Shown here: piece by piece, positions 42,115-55,409 of the stretch | Position numbering within the stretch: position 1 is the stretch's first letter | Layout of the letters: each line of letters opens with the position of its first letter | DNA from: Ottelia alismoides | Lineage: Eukaryota; Streptophyta; Magnoliopsida; Alismatales; Hydrocharitaceae | Assembly (NCBI GenBank): GCA_037367405.1 | Contig: JAZKJV010005753.1 | Location: forward strand, 930,001 to 994,000 | Direction of reading: 5' to 3' | Length of the DNA stretch: 64,000 bases | Notes under the pieces: generated by a model | What the model saw: the letters and a program-made list of their open reading frames with translations, nothing else | Database searches by the model: none | What the model was told of the DNA's origin: nothing | Position numbers and translations under genes: made by a program

Positions 42115-44842
42115 CCTGTGTGATGAGCTCTTTCAACTGATTAAAGGCAAGGAGCACACCGTTGTCTACAATGAACTCATTGTCCTTGCCGAGCAACTCA
42201 GTCAGCGGTCTGGCCAATTTGCTGAAATCTTTAATAAATCGTCGGTAAAAACCGACATGGCCCAAGAATGACCGGACTTGCTTGATATTTGTAGGTGGCT
42301 CCAGCTTAGAAATTACATCCACCTTGGCTGGGTCAACTTCCATGCCACGTTTAGAAACAACGTGACCCAGCACGATTCCTTCGGTCACCATGAAATTGCT
42401 CTTCTCCCAGGAGAGCGCAAGATTCACTTCGCAGCACCTCCATAAGACTCGGTCTAGATAGTCCAGACATTGATCAAAGGAATCCCCATAGACCGAAAAA
42501 TCGTCCATAAAGACCTCGAGAAAGCTGCCCACCATGTTGGCAAAAACTGCAAGCATACACCTCTGATATGTGGCTGGGGCGTTGCAAAGCCCGAACGGCA
42601 TCCGTCTGAAGGCATATGTACCAAAAGGACAGGTGAACGTGGTCTTCTCTTGATCTTCAGGAGCAATAGCAACTTGATTATACCCAGAGTAGCCGTCCAA
42701 GAAACAGTAATATTCCTTCGGGGCCAATCTCTCCAAGATTTGGTCGATGAAGGGCAGCGGAAAATGATCCTTCTTGGTGGCAAGATTGAGTCTTCTGTAA
42801 TCTACGCACACTCGCCAAGAAGTTGGTACTCTGGTGGCGATCTCCTCTCCCTTCTCATTTTTCACGATGGTGATCCCTGATTTCTTGGGCACAACATGCA
42901 GAGGGCTTACCCATTTGCTGTCGGAGATGGGATAAATGAATCCCGCATCGCACCATTTCTGGATTTCTTTCATAACCACCTCTCGCAGGTTCGGGTTTAA
43001 TCTTCTTTGCAGTTCACGAGAGGGTCTGCAGTCTTCTTCAAGAAAGATGCGATGCGAACAGAGTGACGGATTGATCCCGTGGAGATCGGAGGTTCGCCAG
43101 CCTATCGCCTTGCGGTTACGTTCAAGAACCTCCATCAGACGAGATTCTTGATCTTCGGTTAGATGTGCATTGATGATGACCGGGTACTTGTTCGGTTCTC
43201 CTGCAAGGAAGGCATACTTCATATTGGAGGGCAAGGGTTTCAGCTCTGGCGGTGTCTGAGCTGCTTCAGTGGTGACCTCAGCTATCAATACAGGTGGTAA
43301 TTCTTTCAACTGTTCAATGCACACCATAATCTGCTCTGTCTCCTCTCTTAGATCCTGACAGAATTCTTCAATGATTACATCTTCATCCGAAAATGCTTCT
43401 AAACTCGGCTCCTGGTTTTGAAGGCATGACGATCCCACGGTAGTATCTTGTAGTGCATCAGCAAGGTCCTCATCTTGATTGATAAACGGAAATTCGACTG
43501 CGATCTCCACTTCCTCCTCTGGACAGAGGAGTCCGTGGATCTCATTATCATCCAGGAAGAGGTTGGTGTCTTGAATCTCAGCTAGAAAATCGCAGTCTTC
43601 ATCATTCTCAATCTCCCTTGCACATGATACAGATGTCGATTCAACGGGCGTTCCCTCAGACAGGGTCTCTACTCGGATAAGTTCAGTGCCAGCTCCAAAA
43701 GTGATTTCTCCTGTCCCATAATTCACTACTGCGTTTGACGTCCGCAGAAATGGCCTTCCGAGTATGATCGGGGTAAGGAGCAACGGAGCGGGGACGTCCA
43801 TATCTAAGACCACAAAATCGGCTGGGAATGACTTTCCCTGAACCGTGACGATCACATCCTCCAACAGGCCCCTAGGCCGCTTGATTGACTTGTCTGCAAA
43901 CTGCAGAATCATCTTTGTAGGCTTGAGCGGTCCCAGCTTGAACTCTGTGAGTAGTGAGGCTGGCATCAGATTGACAGATGACCCGCTGTCAAGAAGTGTT
44001 CGCTCGAACTCTTGATTGAACATCTGGCAATGAACAAAGGGTGCTCCCATATCTGGCTTCTTGTCCGGGAGGTTGCTGATGGCGTTGACGGTGGCCATAG
44101 TGAGGATGTGCTTTTCAGATTTACCACCTTTGCTTCTGGAGTTATGGGGGGTTGGCCTACGCTTGGTTGTACATGCCTCTTTAAGTCCTTTCTTCACGGC
44201 TGGCATGTACTCAAGAGCTTTCATTAATGGCATATTTAACACCAAATTCTGAATGATTTCTATGATAGCAGGATCAGACAAAGCACTTTTCAAATTTTTC
44301 ATTTTTTTGTGTTTTTTCATTGCTTCAGGAAAAGGAATATTTACAAACTCTTCTCCAATTTCATTCAAAATACTGTCCGTGTTGTTGTTTACAGGTAGAT
44401 GACAAAAAGGAATGGATTCATCTACAATTTGTGGACCAAAACTGACAGGTTCGGCTTCAGGTGCTGGCGTTGGACTCGCTGCAGGTGCGGTGCTCCCCTT
44501 GTCAGGAGCTGACTGTGATGCGGGTGCAGGCGTCTCCAATGCTGGCCGGTCTCCACCGAGGTCGCTGCTATCTTTTTGTGTTTTTCTGTTTTCTTCATTT
44601 TTTTGTGGTTTTCTGGATGCTGGTGCTGTTCCCAAAATACTGGCTGGCCCTGGTGTCGGCTGGACTAACGATTCCCCGTCAGATGTGATGTGCTTTCCCT
44701 TCGCCGTCGCCGATGGCTGGAGTGTCCTACCGCTCCTGAGAGTAACAGCGTTAGATAAAAAACAATTAATTTCGCCTGATTCGGGTTGGACACTGCCGGC
44801 TACCTGCTCCTTGCGTCGGAAATTGTTAGGATTAGCTTCGAC
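42115..44842 (-). pseudogene. Element B gag tail, protease and reverse transcriptase (5' part of the split pol)
   Basis: Read from the TAG at 44845-44843 down to the C insertion. Numbered from the Met at 44635: Pro/Ala-rich linker, protease ERTLLDSGSSVNLMP (Asp216-Ser-Gly), LLEDVIVTVQGKSFP, IILGRPFL, and an acidic spacer. [70 protein letters not shown], catalytic FMDDF at about residue 709-713, and [13 protein letters not shown]. The frame is lost after LITQ at the C boundary; the remaining 3' part of pol lies at 27238-25399. No internal stop or frameshift in this part. Confidence 0.92.
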
Positions 44843-47167
44843 CTAGGCTAGTATGATGGTTTTGGCTGCCGTCAGGTCGTCGATCTTCTGGTTCATCTCA
44901 GCCATATTCTTCATTAACTGCTCTAAACAAGCCAGGGCCGTATTGGCAGATACAATCTCAGAGGATTCCCCCTGCTGGGGTCTAGAATGCTGGTATTGCG
45001 GCTGAGATTGTGATTGGTATCCTTGTGCAAATTGATGAGGACGAGGGTTTGAGGAGTACTGTGAGTTGTGCTGATTGAAGTGGGCAGCCGGCTGTTGGTG
45101 GTAGCCCTGTTCTCGATATCCGGACTGCTGAGGGCCATGTTGGTAATTCTGCCTCCAAGTGTTCCCGTGTGAGGGAGGCTGGTACTGGTAAGACTGCTGT
45201 AAGGGTCTCCCACCCTGCTGTTGCTGATGGAAGGGCCTGTTGCCCATGTTCTGACCCTGGGAGTGTCCCAGAGGACGGGTCAGCTGCGCTTCATTGTTCC
45301 AAACACCATTGATCTCCTGGATCAGCGGCGGGGGTGGAGAGAACTGCTCGTAGTGTGCGGGCTGGTGCTCTGGTTGGTATGCAACCATTTGCGTCTGAGG
45401 CTGTGGTGGCTGCTCCGGAACCTGCACGTAGTATACGTGCTGGACAGGCTGGGGCTGCGGTGGAGTCGGCTGAGGGTTTTGCTGCACTGTAGGCTCCTTC
45501 TTCTCAGCGTTCGGCTCAGCAGAGGTAGACACAGCGTTGCACATGTTTGCATTCAATGCTCGGACGAGCTGCTCCAGTTGCTGGGAGATCTGGTCGAGCT
45601 TTTCCAGACCTTGGGTCCTCTTCTCTATGACTGCCAGCTTTTCGAGGTCCTGCGACCTCTTCTCGATGATATCCACTTTGGACAAGTGGCTCCCAATGAT
45701 GCTCAAGTTGGAGCTCTCATCTTTGTCCTCGGTGTGAGAAGCCATATTAACTGGCTTGCTGATGGCGGTTGGTGTCTTCATGTAAACTCTAGACGAGGAT
45801 TGGGCTGCTTCTCCCTCAGCCATTTCTTCGAAGACGTTCCATACTACATCCTCATCCTTGTTAAAATGTGAACCGCCGCAAGCTGCATCCACGAGCTTTT
45901 GGCTTTCAAATGATAGCCCCCCGAAGAAATGTTGTACGAGACTGGTTTTTGGTATTTCATGGTGGGGGCACTTTTCTTGGAGATCTTTGAATCGTTCCCA
46001 CGCTTCATGGATAGTCTCGTGGGGCTGCTGGCAGAAACTGGAGATCCGGGCACGCATCTGATTTAATCTCCCCAGGGGATAAAATTTATGGAGAAAGGCA
46101 GATTTCAACTCCTCCCAGGTGGTGACGACCTTCCCGAGATGGTCGACCCAGTAAAGGGCCTTGTCTTGAAGGCTGAAAGAGAATGCGGTCATCTTGATCA
46201 CCTCCAGGGGGACTCCGGGGTAGTGAGCAGTGGAGCAGATGCGATTAAACTTCTTGAGAAAAATATATGGCTCTTCAGTGGTGTTCCCATGAAAGGTGGG
46301 AAGCAGCGACAAAAACTGCGGCTTCAGCTCGAAGTGGGCGTGCATACGCGGAATTTGGATCCACTCAGTGATGCGCCATGCTCCTGGGTTGTATGTCTGC
46401 TTGAGTGTGGGCTTGGGCTGCGGTGGATCTTCTTCTGCTGCTTCATATTCGGGTCTCACTGAAAACTCATCATTGATTTCATGGTCATTGGGATCGTAGT
46501 TCGGATCATCCTCCCGTCGGCCGTCTCTCGCATCGGCCCTTCTCCTCAGATCATTCAGCATGTCCTGGAAGGCTGTCTGGGCCAGGGCCTGGTTAGTCAA
46601 TTGCTGTTGAATGGCTTGAATGGACGCCAGCAGTTGACTGTTAACCTCAGCCTACGTGGTATATTATCCTTCCCCTGTATTGGATTCAGGCTCTTGCTGG
46701 GGCTGTGGTCCTTTCCCTCTTCCTCCTGCCATCTCAGACTGTACTTGAATCTCTGACTCTTGATCGGGTTGAAGGTCTGCATGACGGAGTAAACCCTGAT
46801 CAGTATCTTCCTCAGCACCAACTGTTGCGATGAATCTGGGATTAAGGTCAATCCCAGAATGTTGTGAACGGAGCATATGATATTGACTGAAATCGACCTC
46901 CATCCACAAGGGGTTATTTCGGGGATAAGAGTAGTCCCGGTGTATTGGAAGGGGAAGAGCTAGTTCGGGTTGCGAGTCCATCCCGAATAGCGGGTTAATT
47001 GGAGAAAGGCAAGTATTGAAAGAGGCGAGAATAGGGGAGTCCAAAGAAACATCCGCAAGGTCCGAATTAATTCTTCGGAGATCACCCCTCTTTATTGGAG
47101 ACGTCGATGGCACGGAATCGATGTGGGTGTCGGCAAGGTCCCGACAAAACCATCCGTGTAGCGACAT
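44843..47167 (-). pseudogene. Element B gag (three nonsense codons)
   Basis: Starts MSLHGWFCRDL at 47167, like A. One frame throughout, with TAA at 46666-46664, TAG at 46654-46652 and TAG at 44845-44843. A has CAA and CAG at the first two sites and CAG at the third, so all are C-to-T changes. The capsid-type domain follows the second stop: FLSLLPTFHG, EEPYIFLKKF, FSFSLQDKALYWVDHL, AFLHKFYPLGRLNQMR, HEAWERFKDLQEKCPHH. Then a coiled-coil-like repeat (VIEKRTQGLEKLDQISQQLEQL) and a Gln/Pro/Tyr-rich tail. No CCHC knuckle. Confidence 0.9.
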
Positions 47168-48986
47168 CTTGCGAAGATCAAGAGGAAGGGATGTTGGATG
47201 AAGAGCACGAGGGTAACAAGAAATAAAGAGGATTATAAAACAGTAGAAGGCTCACACTGAGCAAGGGTCAAATAGAAGGGGAGCAAAATTTGCGCAAAGG
47301 CGCGATATTTTTGATCCTTGACCTAAATGTAGCTAACAACCAAACACAAGACAAGGGAGTTCACCAACTCGACGCGTGAAGCCGTGAAAGTTCGGTTGTT
47401 ATCTTTGTAATTTTTATCTTGATTTCAGGAAGTTATCTTTTAACGAGTCCTTAGAGCGCTACGACTATAGGAGCGAGAGTACTGCCGGAAAAGTATTCAC
47501 GTACTTTTCCTCCCCCTGTGTAACCTGTAGTCTGCACTTTTTCAGGTCCTTGTAACCCTTCCTGGATCCCTACTCAGCCAAAGAAATAGAGAAAGGAAGC
47601 CAATAGGCGAAACCAATACTTCGGAACTCGCTCGCAACGGAATCACCCGTGAGCGTGCAAGAACCTACTCGGACGCAAGACGATGAGACAGACACCCCCG
47701 TGAAGGCGTAGCCTAGGCTCGATACTTCGGACGAGGTCGATGCTCTGCACAATAGAGAGTCACCACTGTTGACCAAGCCCTACTCGTCCACGTACGATAG
47801 AAGCGCCAATACTTCGGAAAATCCAGGCGATACACAAGGCAGCCACAGACTGGGTTTTGGGCTCTAATCCTTACGAAGCACTCTGCTCACTTGGAAGGAG
47901 ACCTTCCCATGCAACCTGAATACAAGTGAGGGTGTGACTCTCCCCAAACAATGAGTTCAATTACCAATTTTATTTAGGTCAAAGTTTTCTTAGCAGTCCC
48001 TTTTTTAATTTTTTTTGTGTTATCGCTTCTTTTGAGTGATTTCAAACAAGCGCCTAACGTTTTTGTGTTTTCTTTATCCTACTTTGTCCAAAAACAGAGG
48101 GAGAATAGAGTCGGAAAAACCGTGCAAGTTGGCACAAAGATGGAAATCTCACCTTTGTGCCTAAATGATGGATGCCAAGTTAGAAGACTTACAGTGAATC
48201 CCAGCTCTCTCCATGCAGGATGCAAAGCAGAATTTTTTAAACCTAATCTATATGCCGATATGCACAACGGAAATCGTCCTAGAACAGGCAACTGCTAGCG
48301 TGAAGAACCACAAGTCAACCTCCTATCGTCGATCCTAAGAGTCCGGTCTAGACCCTCCCCTCCTCTTCTCGACACTTCGAGTTCAGGAGTAGCGCTTGAT
48401 GGAGAGGGCTCGCGGCGCGGCGGATCTAAGAAAGGGAGCTAACTGTTTAATTTTTAACTAAGTCCAAATACGAGCTATAGGTACATGCAAAGGTTATTAG
48501 TGTGTTTGGACCTAAGTTAATCGAACAAGCATGCCTAAATCTAAGAGCTCATTCCACAAAAGAAAGTGAAAATGAAATCAAAACCTGCAAATGACAGCGG
48601 CAAAACACGATAAAAACCGCGGTGAGCCCCCGAGTGAACATACACCCGGAAATTAGGCCCGGTAGTGTCCAAGAGTCCAAGTGTACCTGTATTATTACAA
48701 ATTATAAAAGACACTCTCTCACAGAAATATATGTGAGCTAATCTAATCACTCTCCGTCACTCCTCCTGCTCTCTCCTGCCGGCGTGACCTAAGAAGACCG
48801 GCTCCGCTTCCCAAGGATGCTCCGGATCACCTAAGCAATCCGCCTTGCTCCGCGGTCCCTCGAAAGAAGACAAGAAAAGAGATAGTCAGATAGCTCAACA
48901 AGATATATAAAAAATGTAAGAGACGGAAAATGATGCTATGGTAAACAATCACACAATCAAACAAAATGTAAACTACTCGTTGTTGC
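47168..48986 (-). other. B leader (5' UTR)
   Basis: About 1.8 kb, the complete counterpart of the A leader. In element order: GCCGGCAGG block (about 48783-48775), conserved hairpin CCGGGTG/CACTCGG (48649-48643/48636-48630), GAGAGAGCTGGGA (about 48215-48203), donor CT/GTAAGTC (GT 48192-48191), acceptor TATTCAG/GTTGCATGG (AG 47917-47916), three GAAGTAT...GAGTAGG cycles (about 47820-47570), and a pyrimidine-rich run before gag. No gene seen. Confidence 0.7.
47916..48192 (-). other. Predicted leader intron of B (277 nt)
   Basis: GT 48192-48191 in ACTGTAAGTC and AG 47917-47916 in TATTCAGGTTGC. The equivalent A interval is about 279 nt without E. Splice sites are canonical; splicing itself is not shown. 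Confidence 0.4.
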
Positions 48987-49004
48987 TCCCCGGCAACGGC
49001 GCCA
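48987..49004 (-). other. B primer binding site (tRNA-Asp)
   Basis: Minus-strand TGGCGCCGTTGCCGGGGA, 2 nt from the 5' LTR; complements the tRNA-Asp 3' end. Confidence 0.92.
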
Positions 49005-49006
49005 TT

Positions 49007-52000
49007 TGATTATCTCGAAAATCGGTGTGGTTGTATCAACTCACAAGGCGAGTCAATAGTCGGTGTTTGACCACACAAATTCTGAAATTAATCAACAATT
49101 AACCCACACTAAAGATCAACAAATTAGAACTAATGTGGAGTTAAAATTTATTTTTAACTCTGCACAAATGGTGTATAGTGACAAGTATGCAGAGAGTTCG
49201 AACACAGGGAGCAAGCAGGGTAATTCACAAAAATGTGCTCAAGTGAATGTGTATGTGAAGTGTCTACACTAAGCAAGCAAGCAAACAAATTTTTCTGGGT
49301 TTTGAATTTGTATTTTTTTTATATTTTTTTTATTTTTAATTTTGTATTTTGATTTTAATTTTCTGATTTTTATAATTTTATATTTTATATATTTTTTTTC
49401 TTTTTCAATATTGGAAAATATAAGCAAAGTAATGAAAGGCAAGATAAAGTATTTATAAAAATGTGCAAAAATGACCAAAAATTCAGAAATAAAATATTTT
49501 TGGTATTTTTGTGGTTTTCTACTGTTTTTGTGATTTTTGGGGGTTTTTCAAGGTGTTTTTGGTATTTTAAAATGCTGAAATAAGGGAAAACAGTGGAAAA
49601 AGTGCTGGCTGTAAGAAAAATGGGATTTAAAAATAGCAACCAGTAACCAAAATTTTTCACACTATTTTTTAAATAAAAGGAATAAAATAAGGAACACACA
49701 GAACCTGAGTTTGTATTTTTTAGAGTTTTCCTTGATTTTATATATTTTTTTGAAGTTTTTTGAGTGTTTTTAAATTTTTAGTGTTTTTCTTTTGAAATTT
49801 TTAATGATTTTTGGACTGACACTAAAATAGGATAAAATAGACACTAGGTGAATTTTTGGGAATTTTTGGGAATTTTTGGGGGTGTTTTACTATTTTTTTG
49901 GTATTTTCTAAACTAGACAGTGCACAAAAAGCGAGTTTTTGGTTCTTAATAAATATAAAAATGCAATAATTATGGAAAATAAAAATATGACATAATTGTA
50001 CAATGCAACAGGAACTTAATGCAATTTTTGTAGGTTTTTTAGGGTTTTATAGATGCACAAAATAAATACCGCAAGCACACAACAATGCAAGGCCTGGCAG
50101 GGGTATACTTGTAATTATAAAAATATCCAGGGGCTCAGATGCAATTTCCACCAAAAAAATCACGCACAACTCACGTGAAGCACCATTCACAGGGGCATAA
50201 TTGCAATTAAAGAAAATCGGTTGGGCAAAGATGCAAAATGTCCAAAAACATATTATATATCCTACGCACAGGGACGAAATCGTAAATGCATAAAAGTTCT
50301 GGGCCTAACTTGCAAAATACCCAAAAGTCACACGCCACCGTCACGTGAGGTGACGTGGCGTGGACTGAAGTGCAAATAGTGATAATGTGAGGGTCTGCGT
50401 GTAAATATTACAAAACTTTTTAAACTACGGATAAAAGTTACTGGACTAAATGGTAAAGACAAAAATTTGTGGGTTAAAAAGGCAAAATACCCATGGGCGC
50501 GATCCAGCAGTCGACGGCGAGGCTCTTGGACACGTGGCGCAGATCGGACGGTGGTGCGGCTGAGAGGATCGGACGGTTGATGACGCGTCTGGAGCAGATG
50601 GTCAATCCAACGGCAGGGAGGGGTTCACGAAGAACACCTCCCCGGCGAACTTCGAGATGCGATTCCGGCCGACACACGGCCTCTCCGACCCCAGGATCAA
50701 GGGCAAAACGATCCTGGGGCACGTCCGCGTCTGAAGGAGGTCTCAGGCGGGCCTGAGATGGCTTGAAGCGGCCGGACGGCGGAGGTGGCCTGGGTAGCTA
50801 CTCCTGGGGTCTTCGAGGGTCGATGGACCCTTCTCCTTGGCTCAGACCTGCGTGGTTAGTTGCGCAAAATCCAGGCGAAGCTGCAGGTGCCTTCTGATGG
50901 TGCGAAGGAGGCGAAAGGTGGCTCGGACGATGAACTCCGGCGAGCGGCGGAGAGGGGAGTTCTGATGGCTCGATCTGGGCGAGATCGAGGTGGATGGAGG
51001 GGTGGAGCGGAGCAACAGAGCGTCGAGGGAGAAGATGGAGGTGGGCGGAGCGGCTGTGAAGGAGGTAGGTGGCCGGAAAATGGAGGCGGAGCTATGCTCC
51101 GCCGTGGACTTGGATCGAGGAATCAAGGCGATTGGGTGATCGAAACTAAAAACTGCTATAGGACTACACTAATCTACGCTACAGCTACAAGAAAACGAAG
51201 AGAAGGGGGAGGGAGACTCACTAGAGACGTCGGGCGATGAAGCTCGGCGGAAGTACGGCGAGGGTCGGATCGACTTCGATTCGACGCCAGATGACTCAAA
51301 CCCAGGCTCAAATTGACTCCTGCTGTCACCAGGAGCACAATGGGCTAGGGGTTTTCGGGTGGATTTGGCGGAAGAAGGATCAAACTTGAATCGAAGATGG
51401 GGGCGTTCTTTTGAGGGGTTAACAGGCGGCGTGATGAACGAGGTCCAACCGCCTCGGTCAGTGATCCACAGCCCAAGGAATCACCTGGGCGTGAATCACC
51501 ATTGACCGAGGAAGAGATTTCGTGAAGAGGCTATCACCAAATGGTGATCGAGGCATCCTCAAAAAAAGGATCAAAGCAGGGTCAAACCCGCTTCTGACAA
51601 GGGACAGACCTCGGTCAGGGAGTTGATCGAGGTCAACCAATGGAGTGCTCTGGTTGGTCCACGTGGACCAACCAGAAAATTCCTTGGCGAAAAACCCTTA
51701 TAAAATGAATTAAAAATAGCAGATGAATTAATTAAATTTTTATTATAAAATGAAAAATATTTGTAATTTTATGAAGTATTTTATGGTGATTTTTGTTTAT
51801 TTTTATGAGCTATATTTCTATAAATTACCTTTATACCCCTATATAGGTATATTATATATATATATATATTTAAGTATTCTATTTTTATTTAGGTGTTTTT
51901 AATATTATTATTTTTATTTATGATTTTATAAAATTATAAAATACTTTTATCTACACAATTATGTTTTTATTTAATTTTTCTGATTTATTTTGTATATTTA

Positions 52001-52840
52001 ATAAAATACAAACATGTTTTGCATAGGGATATGTATAGGTAATGTATCTATGTATTTTATGTTTACGTATTTTATTTTTGTTTTTTATTTAGGTTTTTAT
52101 TCTTATTTTAATGTACATAATTCTTATAAGTATTATTTACAACATTATAAAAATGTAAAATTATAAAAATAATAAATAAATAATAAATTGAATATTTTAA
52201 TATGTGCAAGTATACAACTAGGGGTCCAAAACTCAACTTTTAAACCGTAGCTCCACCAAATGCGAAACCACCGCCAATAAATAACTTATTTTCTTCTATA
52301 TACAATTAAAGGTGAGTATGCTGCATTTGGAGTTTTTATTTGTGAGATACGGGTCTGGGAAGTTGGGGTTCTGGATTTTTATTCAGACCATAACTTTTTA
52401 TCTGTACATTATTTTTCTGTGAAATCAATTTTGTATTTTTCTTTATTAAATTATCTACAACTTTCATGTACAAAGTTTCTTTATTGATGTATAAAAGGTG
52501 GAACCAAAACTAGGTTCCCAAAATGAATAAGAAATGAATAGAATGTATAGGTATTTGGACTGTGTTTTTGACCTTATCTCCCCCTACTTTATTCCTTGTC
52601 GACCTATTCATCGAGATGCCTAGGTCTCGGGGTTTCGGGTCATAAAATATTTACAATATTTTATTCTTTTTCTTTTCTTTTCTTTATTCTATAATTTTGG
52701 CACTAAAAACCGCATTTTATACAATATTTACACACATATACATGAATGCTAAAATGCACGAATTAGCTCTATTTACACGCATTTACTAGAGTTTTAAGGC
52801 CAAAATGATAGAATAAAGATGATGAAACGTGGCTTCATCA
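49007..52840 (-). repeat. B 5' LTR
   Basis: 3,834 bp copy of 18956-22771 with scattered substitutions and a few short length changes (for example an extra TATATA near 51855 and a duplicated GGGAATTTTT near 49860). Purine block complement at 52575-52592, palindrome 51649-51676, GC-rich core about 50480-51700. Confidence 0.92.
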
Positions 52841-55409
52841 CCTTCATCGACCAGATCTTGGAAAGATTAGCCGTGAAGGAATATTTCTGCTTGTTGGATG
52901 GATACTCTGGTACAATCAAGTTGCTATTGCTCTTGAAGATCAAGAGAAGACCACGTTCACCTGTCCTTTTGGCACATATGCCTTCAGACGGATGCCGTTC
53001 GGGCTTTGCAATGCCCCAGCCACATTTCAGAGGTGTATGCTTGCAGTTTTTGCCGATATGGTGGGCAACTTTCTCGAGGTCTTTATGGACGATTTTTCGG
53101 TCTATGGGGATTCATTCGATCAGTGTCTGGATTATTTAGACCGAGTTTTGTGGAGGTGCTGCAAAGTAAATCTTGTTCTCTCATGGGAGAAGAGCAACTT
53201 CATGGTGACAGAGGGAATTGTGCTGGGTCACGTTGTTTCTAAACGTGGCATGGAGGTTGACCCAGCCAAGGTGGAGGTAATTTCTAAACTTGAGCTACCT
53301 ATAATAATTAAACAAGTTAGGTCATTCTTGGGCCATATCGGTTTTTACCGACGATTCATCAAAGATTTCAGCAAATTGGTCATACCGTTGACTGAATTTC
53401 TCGTCAAGGAGAATGAATTCATTGTAGATGATCGTATGCTCCTTGCCTTTCATCAGCTGAAAGAACTCATCACACAGGCCCTTGTCTTGCAACCACCGAT
53501 TTGGACTCAGCCTTTCGAGATAATAACCAACGCGTCAGATTATGCCATTGGTGTTGTACTTAGACAGAGGAAAGATAATGTACCATTTGCAATTCACTAC
53601 GCTAGCCGAACGCTCGATGAAGCCCAGCGAAATTACACTGTCACTGAAAAGGAGCTGCTAGCGGTAGTCTTTGCTCTGGAAAAGTTCAGATCCTACCTCC
53701 TTGGATCCAAAGTAGTCGTTTACACTGATCATTCGGCCATTCGATACTTACAACAGAAGAAGGATGCCAAACCCCGTCTTATCCAGTGGATCCTTCTCCT
53801 CCAGGAATTTGATTTGGAAATTAAAGATAAACCTGTGGTAAAGAATGTGGTGGCCGATCATCTATCAAGGCTTCCTAAACCGGAATCTCTTGAGCTGAAC
53901 CTGCAACCAATCACAGAAACCTTTCCAGACGAGGCAATTCTTTCAGTAACCTCGCTTCCTTGGTATGCAGACATTGTGAATTATCTGGTGACCAAGAAAA
54001 TCCCACAGGATTGGCCTAAGTTGAAAATAGACAGATTCTTGTCTAAAATCCATTTCTACCAGTGGGAGGATCTGTATTTATTTCATGAGGGGGCAGATTG
54101 TATCTGGAGAAGGTGCATTCCTCAGGAGGAAGTTCCAAGTGTCCTTGCCTTATGTCATGACCAAGATTCTGGAGGACATCATTCAGGCAAACGAATGGCA
54201 ACAAAAGTTCTTCAGAGTGGCCTATGGTGGCCTTCACTATTCAAAGATGCAAATAATTATGTCAAATTATGCACTGACTGCCAGAAGATGGGTGGAACCA
54301 TAGGAATGAGAGACATGCCTCTGAAATACATTCAGATATCGGACGTGTTCGATGCATGGGGAATCGACTTTATGGGCCCATTTCCCAACAGCCAGGGCTA
54401 TGAATATATTCTGCTTGCTGTCGACTATGTAAGTCGCTGGGTGGAGGCTATTCCTGTCCGAACCGCCTACTGTAGGACTGTCTGTCGATTCTTGAGAGAT
54501 CACATTATAGCACGGTTCGGGATTCCCAAGATTCTCATATCAGATGGGGGTAGTCATTTCATAAACAGAGAGGTGAAGAAGCTGACCCAAGAATTTTGTA
54601 TTGAACACCGTGTTGCTTCACCCTACCACCCGCAGTCCAATGGCTTAGCTGAATGTTCAAACAGGGAGATCAAGACAATTCTACAGAAGCTTGTGCATCC
54701 TGATTGCTAGAACTTGTCTCAGCTGCTTGATTCCGTTCTTTGGGCTTATAGAACAGCGTACAAGTCACCCTTGGAAATGCCTCCCTACCGCCTGGTGTAT
54801 GGCAAGCCATGTCATTTTCCCGTCGAATTAATTCACAAATCTTTATGGGCCATCAACATCTGTAATTTGGACTCTAAGCAAGCAGGGAAGAACAGAAAAT
54901 TGGATCTGAACAGATTATTGGAACTCAGAGATTATGCATATGACAACAGCCTGATGTACAAGGAGAAGGTCAAAACATGGCATTACATGCATATCCGTCG
55001 CAAGTCCTTCGAGCCGGGTCAGAAGGTGTGGTTATTTGATGTGAAATTAAAGATCCTACTATGCAAATTGAAGAGTAAATGGACTGGGCCGTTTATGGTT
55101 AGGCAGGTGCATGACAACCGAAGTGTATTGATATCCAATCTGTCAGGTGACGCACAACCATTTTTAGTCAATGGACAGCTTCTGAAGCCATACCTTGAAC
55201 ATGATACATTCATGGCTGTCGTTGTCTCGATTCAAGTAATCTACAGGGATGAGCCGGATATCTCCAAAAAGGCAGAGGAAGGCCAAGTAGAGCAAAACAT
55301 TTTTGAATGTTTTTTCTTCTTTTCTTCTTTTCAGTCTCGTCTATCTTATTGTACCGACATGATGTCATCCCTTTCATCACTACTACACTTAGGATGTACT
55401 TTATCCTAA
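52841..55409 (+). pseudogene. Element A reverse transcriptase (3' part), RNase H and integrase
   Basis: Resumes A after B, at [10 protein letters not shown] deletion at about 52911 (GGTACAATC where B has GGGTATAATC) shifts the frame. The frame open from 52992 carries [14 protein letters not shown], the catalytic FMDDF, RNase H (TNASDY, where B has TDASDY, so a key Asp is lost; EKELLAV; YTDHSA; VADHLSR), integrase zinc ligands and WGIDFMG, ISDGG and [13 protein letters not shown] at 54708-54710 replaces a Lys codon of B. The tail 54714-55409 has QKVWLFD and VNGQLLKPY, then a non-homologous extension into the 3' noncoding region. Nonfunctional. Confidence 0.92.

Larger units (their letters stand above)
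18956..52840 (-). mobile_element. Element B: Athila-like LTR retrotransposon, minus strand, containing C and D
   Basis: LTRs 49007-52840 (5') and 18956-22771 (3'), tRNA-Asp primer site 49004-48987, gag-pol split at 42115/27238 by element C, polypurine tract 22772-22785, TSD CCTTC. Without C and its extra TSD copy it is about 19 kb. Its gag-pol is sister to that of A, sharing most residues. Three nonsense codons but no frameshift were noticed, so it is less decayed than A. Confidence 0.93.

Noticed and set aside
55220..55409. Extension of the A integrase frame into FFFFSSFQSRLSY... as an env-like protein
   Set aside because: It only reads through the pyrimidine-rich start of the noncoding region; no signal peptide plus receptor-like domain, and B stops earlier.
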